Shown here piece by piece: positions 1-7,718 of a stretch of DNA of 64,000 bases (position 1 is its first letter; each line of letters starts with the position of its first letter). Location of the stretch: the NCBI RefSeq assembly GCF_000384155.1, contig NZ_KB913031.1, positions 2,410,960 through 2,474,959 on the forward strand, written 5' to 3'. The stretch comes from Methylophilus sp. 42. Lineage in GTDB: Bacteria > Pseudomonadota > Gammaproteobacteria > Burkholderiales > Methylophilaceae. The notes under the pieces are model-generated. The model was not told the origin of the DNA. It made no database searches and saw nothing but the letters and a program-made list of their open reading frames with translations. A program made the position numbers and the translations under genes.

Positions 1-7
1 GCAGCCA

Positions 8-664
8 CTAATCAACAACCTGGCGCAAGACTCCTTGCGCCAGCGTTAACACTTCATCGGCAACCTCCGCCACTTCATCCCCCACATGGCTGACGTATAG
101 CGTTGGCAAACCAAACGTTGCAATCACCTGCTTGATATAAGGCAATACTTGCTGCTTGAGCCCATCATCCAGGCCGCTCAATGGCTCATCCATCAGTAAC
201 ACCGACGGCTGGCGCAACAAAGCACGCCCGATGGCCACCCGCTGCTTTTCCCCACCAGACAACTGGCTGGGCTTGCGTTTAAGCAAGGGCTGGATGGCTA
301 GCACATCCACCACCTCGGGCAGCACGATCCTGGCCAAGCCTGCGGGCATGCCATACCGTAAATTCTGCTCTACGCTCATATGCGGAAACAAGCGCCCATC
401 CTGGAATACCAAGCCCACTCGGCGCTGCCATGGCGGCAATTGAATCGTCTGTTTATGATCGAACCAAACATGATCACCACTGCGGATCACGCCGGAAGAC
501 GGCATCAACAGCCCGGCAATACTATGCAGTAAGGTTGTTTTTCCTGAACCCGATGCGCCCATGATTCCCAAGCATTGACCTGGTGCCAGCGCGAAGCTTG
601 CCTGCAGGTCAAATGCAGTGCTTGCCGCATAAGGCTGCTGTATCCGGATATCGACCGTAAACAT
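8..664 (-). CDS. modC: Molybdate ABC transporter ATP-binding protein, short form
   Basis: This is the ATPase of a molybdate importer, energising ModB at the cytoplasmic face. Walker A (GASGSGKT, about residues 36-43), the signature LSGGEKQ (about 136) and Walker B (LLMDEP) are all visible. From the ATG at 664, which overlaps the modB stop as TGATG, the protein has 218 residues. Typical ModC is about 350 residues with a C-terminal TOBE/Mop molybdate-binding domain, which is absent here; the stop follows shortly after the ABC domain. A longer start at 700 would only add residues inside modB. The function rests on the modA and modB neighbours, and a related tungstate importer is not excluded. 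Confidence 0.88.
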   Translation of the reverse strand: MFTVDIRIQQPYAASTAFDLQASFALAPGQCLGIMGASGSGKTTLLHSIAGLLMPSSGVIRSGDHVWFDHKQTIQLPPWQRRVGLVFQDGRLFPHMSVEQNLRYGMPAGLARIVLPEVVDVLAIQPLLKRKPSQLSGGEKQRVAIGRALLRQPSVLLMDEPLSGLDDGLKQQVLPYIKQVIATFGLPTLYVSHVGDEVAEVADEVLTLAQGVLRQVVD

Positions 665-1362
665 CAGCGCTGACTCCTGAGCAGGCGGCGCTCCAGCCAC
701 TGGCTGGCCAGCAAAGCGAACACAGAGACCAGTACACTCAACATCACCAGTCGCAGGGCGGCGGCATCCCCTTCTGGCGACTGGGTGAGGCTATAAATCG
801 CCAATGGCAAGGTACGGGTTTCACCTTCGAGGTTACCCGCAAAGGTAATGGTGGCGCCAAACTCACCCAGGCTACGGCTAAACGCCAGAATACCGCCAGT
901 GAGTACACCGTGATAAGAAAGCGGCAGGGTAATTGAAAAAAATGTTTTGACTGGTGTGGCCCCTAATGTCTGCGCGGCCTGCTCCAATAAAGGATTTACC
1001 TGCATCAGCGCCTGGCGAATAGCACGCACCATCAGCGGAAACGCCATCACAGCAGAGGCGATCACCGCCCCCCACCAGTGGAAGGTCAGTTGTATGTGAA
1101 ATTGCTCATACAACCAACTGCCAATCCAGCCGCGCCGTCCCAGCAACACCAGCAACATATAGCCTAGCACCACTGGCGGCAACACCATGGGCAGATGCAC
1201 CAGCGCATCCACAACAGCATGTCCCCAGAATTGCTTTCTGGCCAGCAGCCAGGCCATAGCGATGGCTGGCAACAGCAACACCAGCACACAGCAGGCAGCC
1301 ACTTTCAGTGACAACAGCACGATGTCGATTTCAACAGGAGACAACGACCACATAACAGTCAC
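664..1362 (-). CDS. modB: Molybdate ABC transporter permease
   Basis: Inner-membrane permease of the molybdate importer, about 232 residues with several hydrophobic helices. The EAA-type loop that contacts the ATPase is visible around QAAQTLGATPVKTFFSITLP, and the family motif SLGEFGATITFAG follows. It lies 14 bases after modA and overlaps modC by one base, so the three genes should be co-transcribed. Length and motifs match ordinary ModB/CysW-type permeases. Confidence 0.93.
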   Translation of the reverse strand: MTVMWSLSPVEIDIVLLSLKVAACCVLVLLLPAIAMAWLLARKQFWGHAVVDALVHLPMVLPPVVLGYMLLVLLGRRGWIGSWLYEQFHIQLTFHWWGAVIASAVMAFPLMVRAIRQALMQVNPLLEQAAQTLGATPVKTFFSITLPLSYHGVLTGGILAFSRSLGEFGATITFAGNLEGETRTLPLAIYSLTQSPEGDAAALRLVMLSVLVSVFALLASQWLERRLLRSQR

Positions 1363-1376
1363 AAACAGCTTGCAGA

Positions 1377-2132
1377 CTAATCGTTGAACAAGGGTTTAAA
1401 ACCGTAAGAGAGTAACAGTTTTTTAGCTTCGGCAGATTGCAGGTAATGGTAAAAAGCATTGGTTTCTGCCGCCGCCTGCGGTAATAATGCCATCGGGTAG
1501 ATAATCGGCACATGACTGTTTTCGGCAAACTCACCGGCCACTTTGACCTTGCTGGATGATTGCGCATCGCTGGCATAGACAATACCCACATCACACTCAT
1601 CACGCTCGACCAGGCTCAGCGTTGCCCGCACATCCTGCGTGCTCACCAGCCGCGTTTTCAGCTTGTCCCACCAGCCCAGGTTAGTCAGTGACTGCTTGGC
1701 ATAAATGCCTACCGGCACCGACAAGGTATCGCCCGTGCACCAATAGCCGGGGGCTTGCTGGCCAATATCGGTGTTGGCATCAGCCTTGATTGTTAACGGT
1801 TTGTTTTGCGGCGTAATCATCACCAGGCGGTTACCCAGCCATGGCTTGATTGTGGCAAGCTGCACCAATTGCTTATCCTTCAGGTATTGCATCCATTTTT
1901 CGTCTGCGGAAATAAACAGGTCGCCTGGCGCGCCTTGTTCCAGTTGTTTAGCCAGGGTGCCAGAACCGCCATAGACAGGCACGACCTGCACACCGGTTTG
2001 CTGACCATATTGCTTGACCAGCACGTTCATGACATCGGTCAAACTTGCCGCAGCAAACACCTTGATTTTCTTGTCTTCTGCCTGTGCCAATACGCTGATC
2101 AGGCACAACCCCAGCCACACCCACTTTTTCAT
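1377..2132 (-). CDS. modA: Molybdate-binding periplasmic protein
   Basis: Periplasmic binding protein that captures molybdate (or tungstate) and delivers it to ModB. A Sec signal peptide (MKKWVWLGLCLISVLAQA) precedes the typical ModA start KIKVFAAASLTDVMN, and the anion-binding GGSGTLAKQ segment and DVGIVYASDA near the C-terminus are present. I place the start at the ATG at 2132; a GTG at 2141 would add three residues before the leader. It is the first gene after the putative ModE operator, so repression by molybdate-loaded ModE is likely. Confidence 0.94.
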   Translation of the reverse strand: MKKWVWLGLCLISVLAQAEDKKIKVFAAASLTDVMNVLVKQYGQQTGVQVVPVYGGSGTLAKQLEQGAPGDLFISADEKWMQYLKDKQLVQLATIKPWLGNRLVMITPQNKPLTIKADANTDIGQQAPGYWCTGDTLSVPVGIYAKQSLTNLGWWDKLKTRLVSTQDVRATLSLVERDECDVGIVYASDAQSSSKVKVAGEFAENSHVPIIYPMALLPQAAAETNAFYHYLQSAEAKKLLLSYGFKPLFND

Positions 2133-2177
2133 TACGTCCACCCAGTTATCAATTAATCATACATATGCGATGCTACC

Positions 2178-2205
2178 ATCGTTATACCCACATATACATT
2201 ACGAT
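2178..2205 (-). promoter_or_regulatory. Putative ModE operator upstream of modA
   Basis: A 28-base imperfect palindrome, ATCGTTAT-N12-ATTACGAT, lies between the ModE-like gene and modA. It matches the known E. coli ModE pattern (ATCG.TATATA, 6-7 bases, TATATAACGAT) at both outer half-sites and in total length. Its position about 45 bases before the modA start fits repression of modABC. Assignment is by eye; binding is inferred. Confidence 0.65.
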
Positions 2206-2216
2206 AATTAAAAAAA

Positions 2217-2564
2217 TCAGTCTTTCTTCAAATGCTGCGTAATCAACTGCAATTCATCCGCGGCGGCTTGCGCCGATTTTTGTAGAATCTGCTGATAGGC
2301 CCCTATCAGTGCCTGGCCAAACTCGGTCACTTGCGCTCCACCACCATGAGAACCACCCGCTGTACTCACCACCACCGCCTGGTCAAAACAGCGGTTCATC
2401 ACATCAACCAACTCCCAGGCGCGGCGATACGACATACGCATCTGCTTGGCGGCCGCAGAAATTGAGCCATGCTGTGCAATATGTTGCAAAAGCTCGATCT
2501 TGCCTGGCCCGAGTGCGGTGTTGCCTTCGTGGTTGATTCTGATTCTAAGTAATGGCGCTTGCAT
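2217..2564 (-). CDS. ModE-like winged-helix regulator (DNA-binding domain only)
   Basis: About 115 residues with the LysR-like winged helix of ModE: GPGKIELLQHIAQHGSISAAAKQ, then MSYRRAWELVDVMN and the GGSHGGGAQVTEFG wing. The C-terminal TOBE molybdate-binding domains of full-length ModE (about 260 residues) are missing, so it belongs to the single-domain ModE/LysR-type HTH family. The scpB stop at 2573 is only a few bases upstream. ATG at 2564 is preferred; a TTG at 2570 has better spacing from the GGAG sequence. It probably regulates modABC through the box at 2178-2205, but how it would sense molybdate without a TOBE domain is not visible. Confidence 0.85.
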   Translation of the reverse strand: MQAPLLRIRINHEGNTALGPGKIELLQHIAQHGSISAAAKQMRMSYRRAWELVDVMNRCFDQAVVVSTAGGSHGGGAQVTEFGQALIGAYQQILQKSAQAAADELQLITQHLKKD

Positions 2565-2572
2565 GATCAATC

Positions 2573-3121
2573 TTACTCCAGCGGGATTTCTGTTTGCGCA
2601 AACGCCTCAAAAGGCGGCAACTCTGCCAGTGAGCGCAAATTCAAGTCATCCAGAAAATGTTTGGTCGTCGCATATAGTGATGGCCTGCCCGGCACTTCAC
2701 GTTGCCCGACCACGTCGATCCAGTCACGTTCCTGCAGTTGGCGAATCACATTAGGATTTACAGCCACGCCACGAATTTGCTCAATATCGCCGCGCGTAAC
2801 TGGTTGCCTGTACGCAATAATCGCCAGTGTTTCCATCACTGCCCGCGAATATTTCGGCTGCCGTTCCGGGTTCAAACGCAACAGATACTCACTATATTCC
2901 ACCTTGGCCTGAAAGCGATACCCACTGGCCACCTGCACCAGGTCCAGTGTTTTTTCCACCCAGTCCGCTTTCAATTCATCCAGCAGCATACGTAGCGTCG
3001 CGCGCTCCATGCGCCCGGCAAATAATTTGAGCAAATCATCGAGTGCCAACGGTTGTGGCGAAGTCAGTAACGCGGCTTCCAGAATACGCTTCATCTCTTC
3101 AATGCTGTCTGGTTCACGCAT
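2573..3121 (-). CDS. scpB: Segregation and condensation protein B
   Basis: ScpB forms the bacterial condensin complex with Smc and ScpA and acts on the nucleoid during chromosome segregation. The 182-residue length and two winged-helix domains fit; the family motif ETLAIIAYRQPVTRGDIEQI is present, as is LLEERDWI-like sequence (LQERDWIDVVGQREVPGRP). It follows scpA by 11 bases, the usual order. Confidence 0.96.
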   Translation of the reverse strand: MREPDSIEEMKRILEAALLTSPQPLALDDLLKLFAGRMERATLRMLLDELKADWVEKTLDLVQVASGYRFQAKVEYSEYLLRLNPERQPKYSRAVMETLAIIAYRQPVTRGDIEQIRGVAVNPNVIRQLQERDWIDVVGQREVPGRPSLYATTKHFLDDLNLRSLAELPPFEAFAQTEIPLE

Positions 3122-3132
3122 GAGATTACTTC

Positions 3133-3918
3133 CTAAGCCGCACTATTGGCTTGTACATAAATGGTGCCAAACGCATCTTGCTGTGTAATACGCACCAGGC
3201 CCTCTTTGGCCAGCTCCAGCATGGCTAGAAAGTTCACCACCAGCTTGGGTACACCGTCGGCCTCAAGATCGAACAACTCATCAAAACGCAGCACCTGCAC
3301 GGCACTCAGCCTGCGCAGCAGCAAGCTCATATGCTCACGCACAGAAAGCTCGGCACGCCCCAGCTTGTGGTGCTGACTCAACTTGGCACGTTTGAGCACA
3401 TTACGCCAGGCCTCTACCAAATCATCCAGGCTCACTTCCGGCGGTTTTACCAGGCTGATCTGCTGATAATAAGCTGCCGCCACATCAATCTCCTGGCCCA
3501 CTTTAGGCATCGCATCCAGCCGCTGTGCCGCCAGCTTGATCGCTTCGTATTCCATCAAGCGCCTGACCAGTTCGGCACGCGGATCCTCTTCCTCTGCCAC
3601 CTCGGCCGGCTTGGGTAACAGCATGCGCGACTTAATCTCAATCAGCATGGCGGACATCAATAAATACTCCGCCGCCAGTTCCAGGTTCACCGTCTTCATT
3701 TTATCGACATAGGTCATGTACTGGACTGTCAGATCAGCCATGGGAATATCCAGAATATCCAGATTGTGCTTGCGGATCAGATATAACAACAAATCCAGCG
3801 GACCTTCAAAGGTCTCCAGATAGACTTCCAGTGCATCCGGCGGAATGTACAAGTCCTGCGGCAGCGTCGAAAGCGGCTCGCCTTTGATTTTGACCGGACT
3901 GTGGGCAGTGAACTCCAT
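3133..3918 (-). CDS. scpA: Segregation and condensation protein A
   Basis: ScpA is the kleisin subunit that bridges the Smc heads. The N-terminal family signature is clear (VYLETFEGPLDLLLYLIRKH), followed by the helical region MADLTVQYMTYVDKM and LAAEYLLMSAMLIEIKSRMLLP. The C-terminal winged helix (VVNFLAMLELAKEGLVRITQ) is present. Length is 261 residues, normal for the family. It begins the scpA-scpB pair. Confidence 0.96.
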   Translation of the reverse strand: MEFTAHSPVKIKGEPLSTLPQDLYIPPDALEVYLETFEGPLDLLLYLIRKHNLDILDIPMADLTVQYMTYVDKMKTVNLELAAEYLLMSAMLIEIKSRMLLPKPAEVAEEEDPRAELVRRLMEYEAIKLAAQRLDAMPKVGQEIDVAAAYYQQISLVKPPEVSLDDLVEAWRNVLKRAKLSQHHKLGRAELSVREHMSLLLRRLSAVQVLRFDELFDLEADGVPKLVVNFLAMLELAKEGLVRITQQDAFGTIYVQANSAA

Positions 3919-3955
3919 GCAGGGATTGTAGCGATTTGCTGCCTGGGATTAAAGC

Positions 3956-4390
3956 TTATTCTGCATAAGGATTGGCAAAGCCGAGTGTTTGCATCACCGC
4001 GACTTCCATCGCTTCCATCAAATCGGCCTGCGCATCCACCTCATGGTCATAACCGTGCAGATGCAGTACGCCATGCACGGTCATGTGTGCATAATGCGCA
4101 AGCAGCGGCTTGCCCTGCTCCATTGCCTCTCTGGCAACGACGGGCGCGCAAATCACAATATCGCCCATCAGCATAGGCTCTTCAGTGAGCGGAAAAGTCA
4201 GCACATTGGTGGCATAATCGCGGCCGCGATATGCCGCGTTTAACTGCCGCCCTTCTGCCTCGTCAACAATACGGATCGTCAGGCTGGTTTCTACGCGCAA
4301 CGCGGCACGCACCCAACGTTTAAATTGCGCCGCAGCAGGAATATCGGCCGTAGCTGAGGCAAGTTGCAGGGAAAAATCTAATGCGGGCAT
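3956..4390 (-). CDS. ybeY: Endoribonuclease YbeY
   Basis: Metal-dependent single-strand endoribonuclease in 16S rRNA maturation and ribosome quality control. The zinc-binding motif H-x3-H-x5-H-x(2)-H is visible as HMTVHGVLHLHGYDHE, and TDVLSFP-like sequence is present as TNVLTFPL. In many proteobacteria ybeY follows phoH; here phoH lies 14 kb away behind miaB and ybeY sits divergent from tpiA. Length is 144 residues. Confidence 0.95.
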   Translation of the reverse strand: MPALDFSLQLASATADIPAAAQFKRWVRAALRVETSLTIRIVDEAEGRQLNAAYRGRDYATNVLTFPLTEEPMLMGDIVICAPVVAREAMEQGKPLLAHYAHMTVHGVLHLHGYDHEVDAQADLMEAMEVAVMQTLGFANPYAE

Positions 4391-4454
4391 AACGTCAAGT
4401 TTTCTGTAGAATATCCGTCATTATAGAAAGAAAACCCTTAAAGGAAACGGTGTG

Positions 4455-5237
4455 ATGACAAATCGCCCCAAGTTGGTGGTTGCCAATCGCAAAATGCATG
4501 GCAATTTGCCAGACAACCAGCAATTCATGCAAAGCCTGTTGCAACAGACACGCCATCACCGTGCCCGCTATGCGGTGTGCCCACCACATCCTTATCTGTA
4601 TCAAGCCCAACAAGTGCTGCAAAACAGCCATATTGCTTGGGGCGGGCAAAACATGAGCCGCCATGAAAAAGGCGCTTACACAGGCTCAGTGTCACCGCTC
4701 ATGCTGAAGGAGTTTGGCTGCACCTATGTGATTATTGGTCATTCCGAGCGCAGACAGCGTGGCCACGACAATGATGAAAGCTGTGGTGAACGTTTTGAAG
4801 CCGCCTTAAAGGCCGGGCTGACACCGATCTTGTGTATCGGTGAAACGCTGGACGAGTATGAACAGGGTGAAACTGACCTGGTGGTGGTGCGTCAACTGAA
4901 TCCGGTCATTGCGCATGTCGGCATCCAGGCGCTATCAAAAGGCGTGATTGCCTATGAACCGGTATGGGCCATCGGCACGGGCAAGGCGGCCACACCGCAA
5001 CATGCGCAGGCTATTTTGTCTTTTATCCGCGGCCACATTGAATTGCTTGATGCACAAGTGGCAGAGGAGATTTCCTTATTGTATGGCGGCAGCATGAACC
5101 CAGGGAATGCCGCTCAACTGCTCAGCATGCCGGATGTCGATGGCGGTCTGATTGGCGGTGCCGCATTGGTAGCAGAAGACTTTATCCGCATTTGCCAGAT
5201 TGCAAATGAATTAACCCCACTCAAAAGCGCGGCCTGA
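4455..5237 (+). CDS. tpiA: Triose-phosphate isomerase
   Basis: Interconverts dihydroxyacetone phosphate and glyceraldehyde 3-phosphate. The catalytic His (IIGHSERR) and Glu (AYEPVWAIGTGKAAT) motifs and the phosphate loop LYGGSMNPGN are all present. The N-terminal motif reads ANRKMHG: the catalytic Asn and Lys are kept, but the normally near-invariant Trp between them is Arg. ATG 4455 follows AAGGA at good distance; a GTG immediately before it is possible. A rho-independent terminator follows at 5279. The secG gene that often follows tpiA is not here. Confidence 0.95.
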   Translation: MTNRPKLVVANRKMHGNLPDNQQFMQSLLQQTRHHRARYAVCPPHPYLYQAQQVLQNSHIAWGGQNMSRHEKGAYTGSVSPLMLKEFGCTYVIIGHSERRQRGHDNDESCGERFEAALKAGLTPILCIGETLDEYEQGETDLVVVRQLNPVIAHVGIQALSKGVIAYEPVWAIGTGKAATPQHAQAILSFIRGHIELLDAQVAEEISLLYGGSMNPGNAAQLLSMPDVDGGLIGGAALVAEDFIRICQIANELTPLKSAA

Positions 5238-5278
5238 CAGGCAAGTATCGCTTTCAGCGATTATTGAAGCACAAATAA

Positions 5279-5304
5279 AAAAGCCGACTTTCGTCGGCTT
5301 TTCT
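5279..5304 (+). terminator. Rho-independent terminator after tpiA
   Basis: AAAAGCCGAC-TTTC-GTCGGCTTTT: a ten-pair stem with a four-base loop. The A and T runs on both sides would allow it to work in either direction, including for the lipoprotein gene reading towards it. Confidence 0.88.
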
Positions 5305-5388
5305 ACATCTAAGTAAGCTTGGATTTTAAGTGAATGCTAGATTTTAAATAAACCAGACTTAATTAAAACCAGATTACTCAAGTCTGAA

Positions 5389-5604
5389 TTACTTAGCTTC
5401 TTCAGCTGGAGCTTCAGCAGGAGCAGCTTCAGCAGGTGCAGCCTCAGCAGGAGCGGCTTCAGCAGCAGGTGCCTCAGCAGGAGCTTCAGCAGCAGGAGCT
5501 TCAGCAGCAGGTGCCTCAGCAGCAGGCGCTTCTTCAGCTGGTTTTTCACCACAAGCAGTCAAAGCCAGAGCCAACAATGCAGCCAACAATGCAGAACGTG
5601 TCAT
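5389..5604 (-). CDS. Small Ala/Glu/Pro-rich repeat lipoprotein
   Basis: A 71-residue predicted lipoprotein. The leader MTRSALLAALLALALTAC ends in a lipobox (LTAC), so the Cys should be lipidated and the rest exposed in the periplasm. After GEKPAEE the mature chain is almost wholly made of EAPAA/EAAPA units. I place the start at 5604 behind AAGGAAATAAAG; the longer reading frame to 5715 lacks a leader. No enzymatic domain is visible. Such chains are extended and may act as a spacer or envelope tether, but the function is unknown. Confidence 0.8.
   Translation of the reverse strand: MTRSALLAALLALALTACGEKPAEEAPAAEAPAAEAPAAEAPAEAPAAEAAPAEAAPAEAAPAEAPAEEAK
5400..5535 (-). repeat. Degenerate tandem repeat encoding EAPAA units
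   Basis: Short units of the type GCAGGAGCTTCAGCA (and variants, plus strand) recur about nine times inside the lipoprotein gene. They encode Glu-Ala-Pro-Ala-Ala and are prone to slippage, so the copy number may differ between strains. Confidence 0.85.
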
Positions 5605-5808
5605 CTTTATTTCCTTAGTATGTATGAGCAAAAAATTATGTACGGACAATCCCCTTGATGCAGAACCAGCCGAGTGAAAAAATTGTATCAGTAATTCATT
5701 AAAAAAAGAACGCACATTCTCTTAAAAAACATGGATTTTTTTGCGTGACAACCACATCTAGGTGTTTTTTTCACAAAAACACCCGCAAATCATTTGCTAC
5801 CAATGCAA

Positions 5809-6972
5809 TTAAGCTGCGTTTTCAGCCAGATGCACATAGCCTGACAAATACATTTCATGCAGCCATGGCAACAAGCTCACTATCGACTCCCCCTGGCATA
5901 TCGCCGGCTCCAGTTGTCGATGATTGGCAAAGGCATTCAACAAAGGCGCGCCTTCAGCGGGCGCTTGCACGCTTTCACCATTGATAAAATACTGGCCTTG
6001 CCAATGCAGCATCTGTGTCTGCAGATCCATGACGACGCCCTGTTGTGCCAGGCGTTGGGAAAACTTTTCCAGGCTGAGTTTACGATTAGGGGAAAAAACA
6101 ACATATGCCTTGGGCTCAGAAAAATACTTTGCCAGAAAAGGCCCTAATTGCTCAGTTTGCCAGGGCAAGCGGCGCAGCATGTCTGCGACATTATTCACCA
6201 TATTGACATCCACCTCCGCCGCATCCACCACTGGTTGCAAGTCGGGATCACGGTACAAGGCATCCGGCAAGCCATTCTGGCGGCACTCATCCAGGAACTC
6301 GATCGCCAGTTCCCTGGCCGCTGGGGCCCGGAAACCAATGGAGTAGGTCATGCAGTCATCATCTTCGGCGATGCCCCAGTGCGCGACATTGGGTGGCAGG
6401 TACAGCATATCGCCGGGTTCCAGCACCCACTCTTGCTCACTGACAAAATGCGACAGGATGCGCAACGGCGCTTCAGGAATCAAGCGTAAGTCCGTTTGCT
6501 GGCTGATGCGCCAGCGGCGCTTGCCTGCGCCTTGCAGCAAGAAAACGTCGTAACTATCGATATGCGGGCCAACCCCGCCTCCCGTAGGCGCGTAACTGAC
6601 CATCACATCATCCAACCTGGCTGTCGGGATAAAATCAAACTGCGACAGCAAGGCTTGCGCTTCCGGCAACACATGATTCATGCCCTGTACCAGCAACGTC
6701 CAATGCTGCGCTGGCAATGCCGTAAAGTCATCATCATCAAACGGCCCTTGCCTGACTTGCCAGCCATCACCTGCTTGCGCACGGTCGGGATCAAACTGTA
6801 TTAACCTGGCGGGCACTTCACTATCACACGCGAGCCCGGCTAGCTCTTCAGGATCTAGCAAGCCCTGGAAGTCCGGCATTGCGCCACGAATCAATAATGG
6901 CTTTTTTTGCCAGTATTCCGCCATGAACTGTGCCGGTGTTAAGCCATTGAGTAAGGTCAGTGCTTGTTGCAT
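5809..6972 (-). CDS. roxA: Ribosomal protein uL16 arginine hydroxylase (JmjC/cupin)
   Basis: A 387-residue YcfD/RoxA-like 2-oxoglutarate and Fe(II) dependent oxygenase; the E. coli enzyme hydroxylates an arginine of ribosomal protein L16. The JmjC iron ligands are visible: HID within GVGPHIDSYDVFLLQ and the distal His in YLPPNVAHWGIAED. The N-terminal MAEYWQKKPLLIRGA segment is typical of the family, and the C-terminal winged-helix part is present. It is the last gene of a minus-strand group starting with PhoR. Confidence 0.9.
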   Translation of the reverse strand: MQQALTLLNGLTPAQFMAEYWQKKPLLIRGAMPDFQGLLDPEELAGLACDSEVPARLIQFDPDRAQAGDGWQVRQGPFDDDDFTALPAQHWTLLVQGMNHVLPEAQALLSQFDFIPTARLDDVMVSYAPTGGGVGPHIDSYDVFLLQGAGKRRWRISQQTDLRLIPEAPLRILSHFVSEQEWVLEPGDMLYLPPNVAHWGIAEDDDCMTYSIGFRAPAARELAIEFLDECRQNGLPDALYRDPDLQPVVDAAEVDVNMVNNVADMLRRLPWQTEQLGPFLAKYFSEPKAYVVFSPNRKLSLEKFSQRLAQQGVVMDLQTQMLHWQGQYFINGESVQAPAEGAPLLNAFANHRQLEPAICQGESIVSLLPWLHEMYLSGYVHLAENAA

Positions 6973-6980
6973 GATTAAAT

Positions 6981-7718
6981 TTATCTAAAAGGTAGAAAAG
7001 GCGCCGTGGTAATACTTTGGGTCAGGCGCGAAATAAAACGTTGCGACTTTTCGGCCAGTGTCAGCGCCAATAAATCGGTCCGGGCGATCAGTTTGCTGAA
7101 TTCCCGCTCAAAACTGAGATTCTGCACTTCGCCCGGCAAACTATTGGTGAGTAGCAATAACTCGCCTTGTGTATTTTTGGCATTGGTCAGCTTCCATACC
7201 GCAATCTCAATATTCCTGGCCGCATTATACAAACTCTGCGGCTCTATGCTATCGGTGAGGAAAAAAGCCGATTTATTGCCATGGGCACGGAACAGCATGG
7301 ACTGTATGCCAACCACCAAGGCTAACACGCGGTCTCCGCTGTATTGTGCATTCAGGGCCAGTTTAATCGCAGCGGTATCTTGCGCACCACCCAAGGCATC
7401 GAACTGCCAGTGATGCGTGGCGACCTGCTCAAACACATAGCTGGCAATTTGTTCTGGCGTCCCCAGACCTGATTTTTGCGCCTCAGCCGGGTTGCGCTTG
7501 TACATTTTGAGCATGAGCAAGCGCAAGGTACTGACGTTTTCGCTATATTCAATATCGGCCAGGCGATCGAGGTCTGTTTTGACCAGTTGATGAAAGGTAT
7601 TGCGGTCTTGCCGCACAGGCACCGGCCGCCCATTAGGCGAATCGACATAACCGCCATCCGGTGTCGTGCTGCATCCGGCCAGCAGTAAGATCATCACACG
7701 CCAGCCGGAAAAACTCAT
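6981..7718 (-). CDS. Predicted lipoprotein of unknown function
   Basis: 245 residues starting with a short hydrophobic leader and lipobox (MILLLAGC). The start overlaps the phoR stop as ATGA, so translation is likely coupled. The body is mainly helical with no motif I recognise. Its coupling to the phosphate sensor kinase suggests an envelope role in the same transcript but proves no shared function. Confidence 0.8.
   Translation of the reverse strand: MSFSGWRVMILLLAGCSTTPDGGYVDSPNGRPVPVRQDRNTFHQLVKTDLDRLADIEYSENVSTLRLLMLKMYKRNPAEAQKSGLGTPEQIASYVFEQVATHHWQFDALGGAQDTAAIKLALNAQYSGDRVLALVVGIQSMLFRAHGNKSAFFLTDSIEPQSLYNAARNIEIAVWKLTNAKNTQGELLLLTNSLPGEVQNLSFEREFSKLIARTDLLALTLAEKSQRFISRLTQSITTAPFLPFR

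Noticed and set aside
5400-5535. Short regular repeats resembling a CRISPR array
   Set aside because: The units are contiguous codons of a lipoprotein gene without spacers.
5436-5618. Gln-rich plus-strand open frame of 60 residues
   Set aside because: It is the antisense shadow of the Ala/Glu-rich lipoprotein gene.
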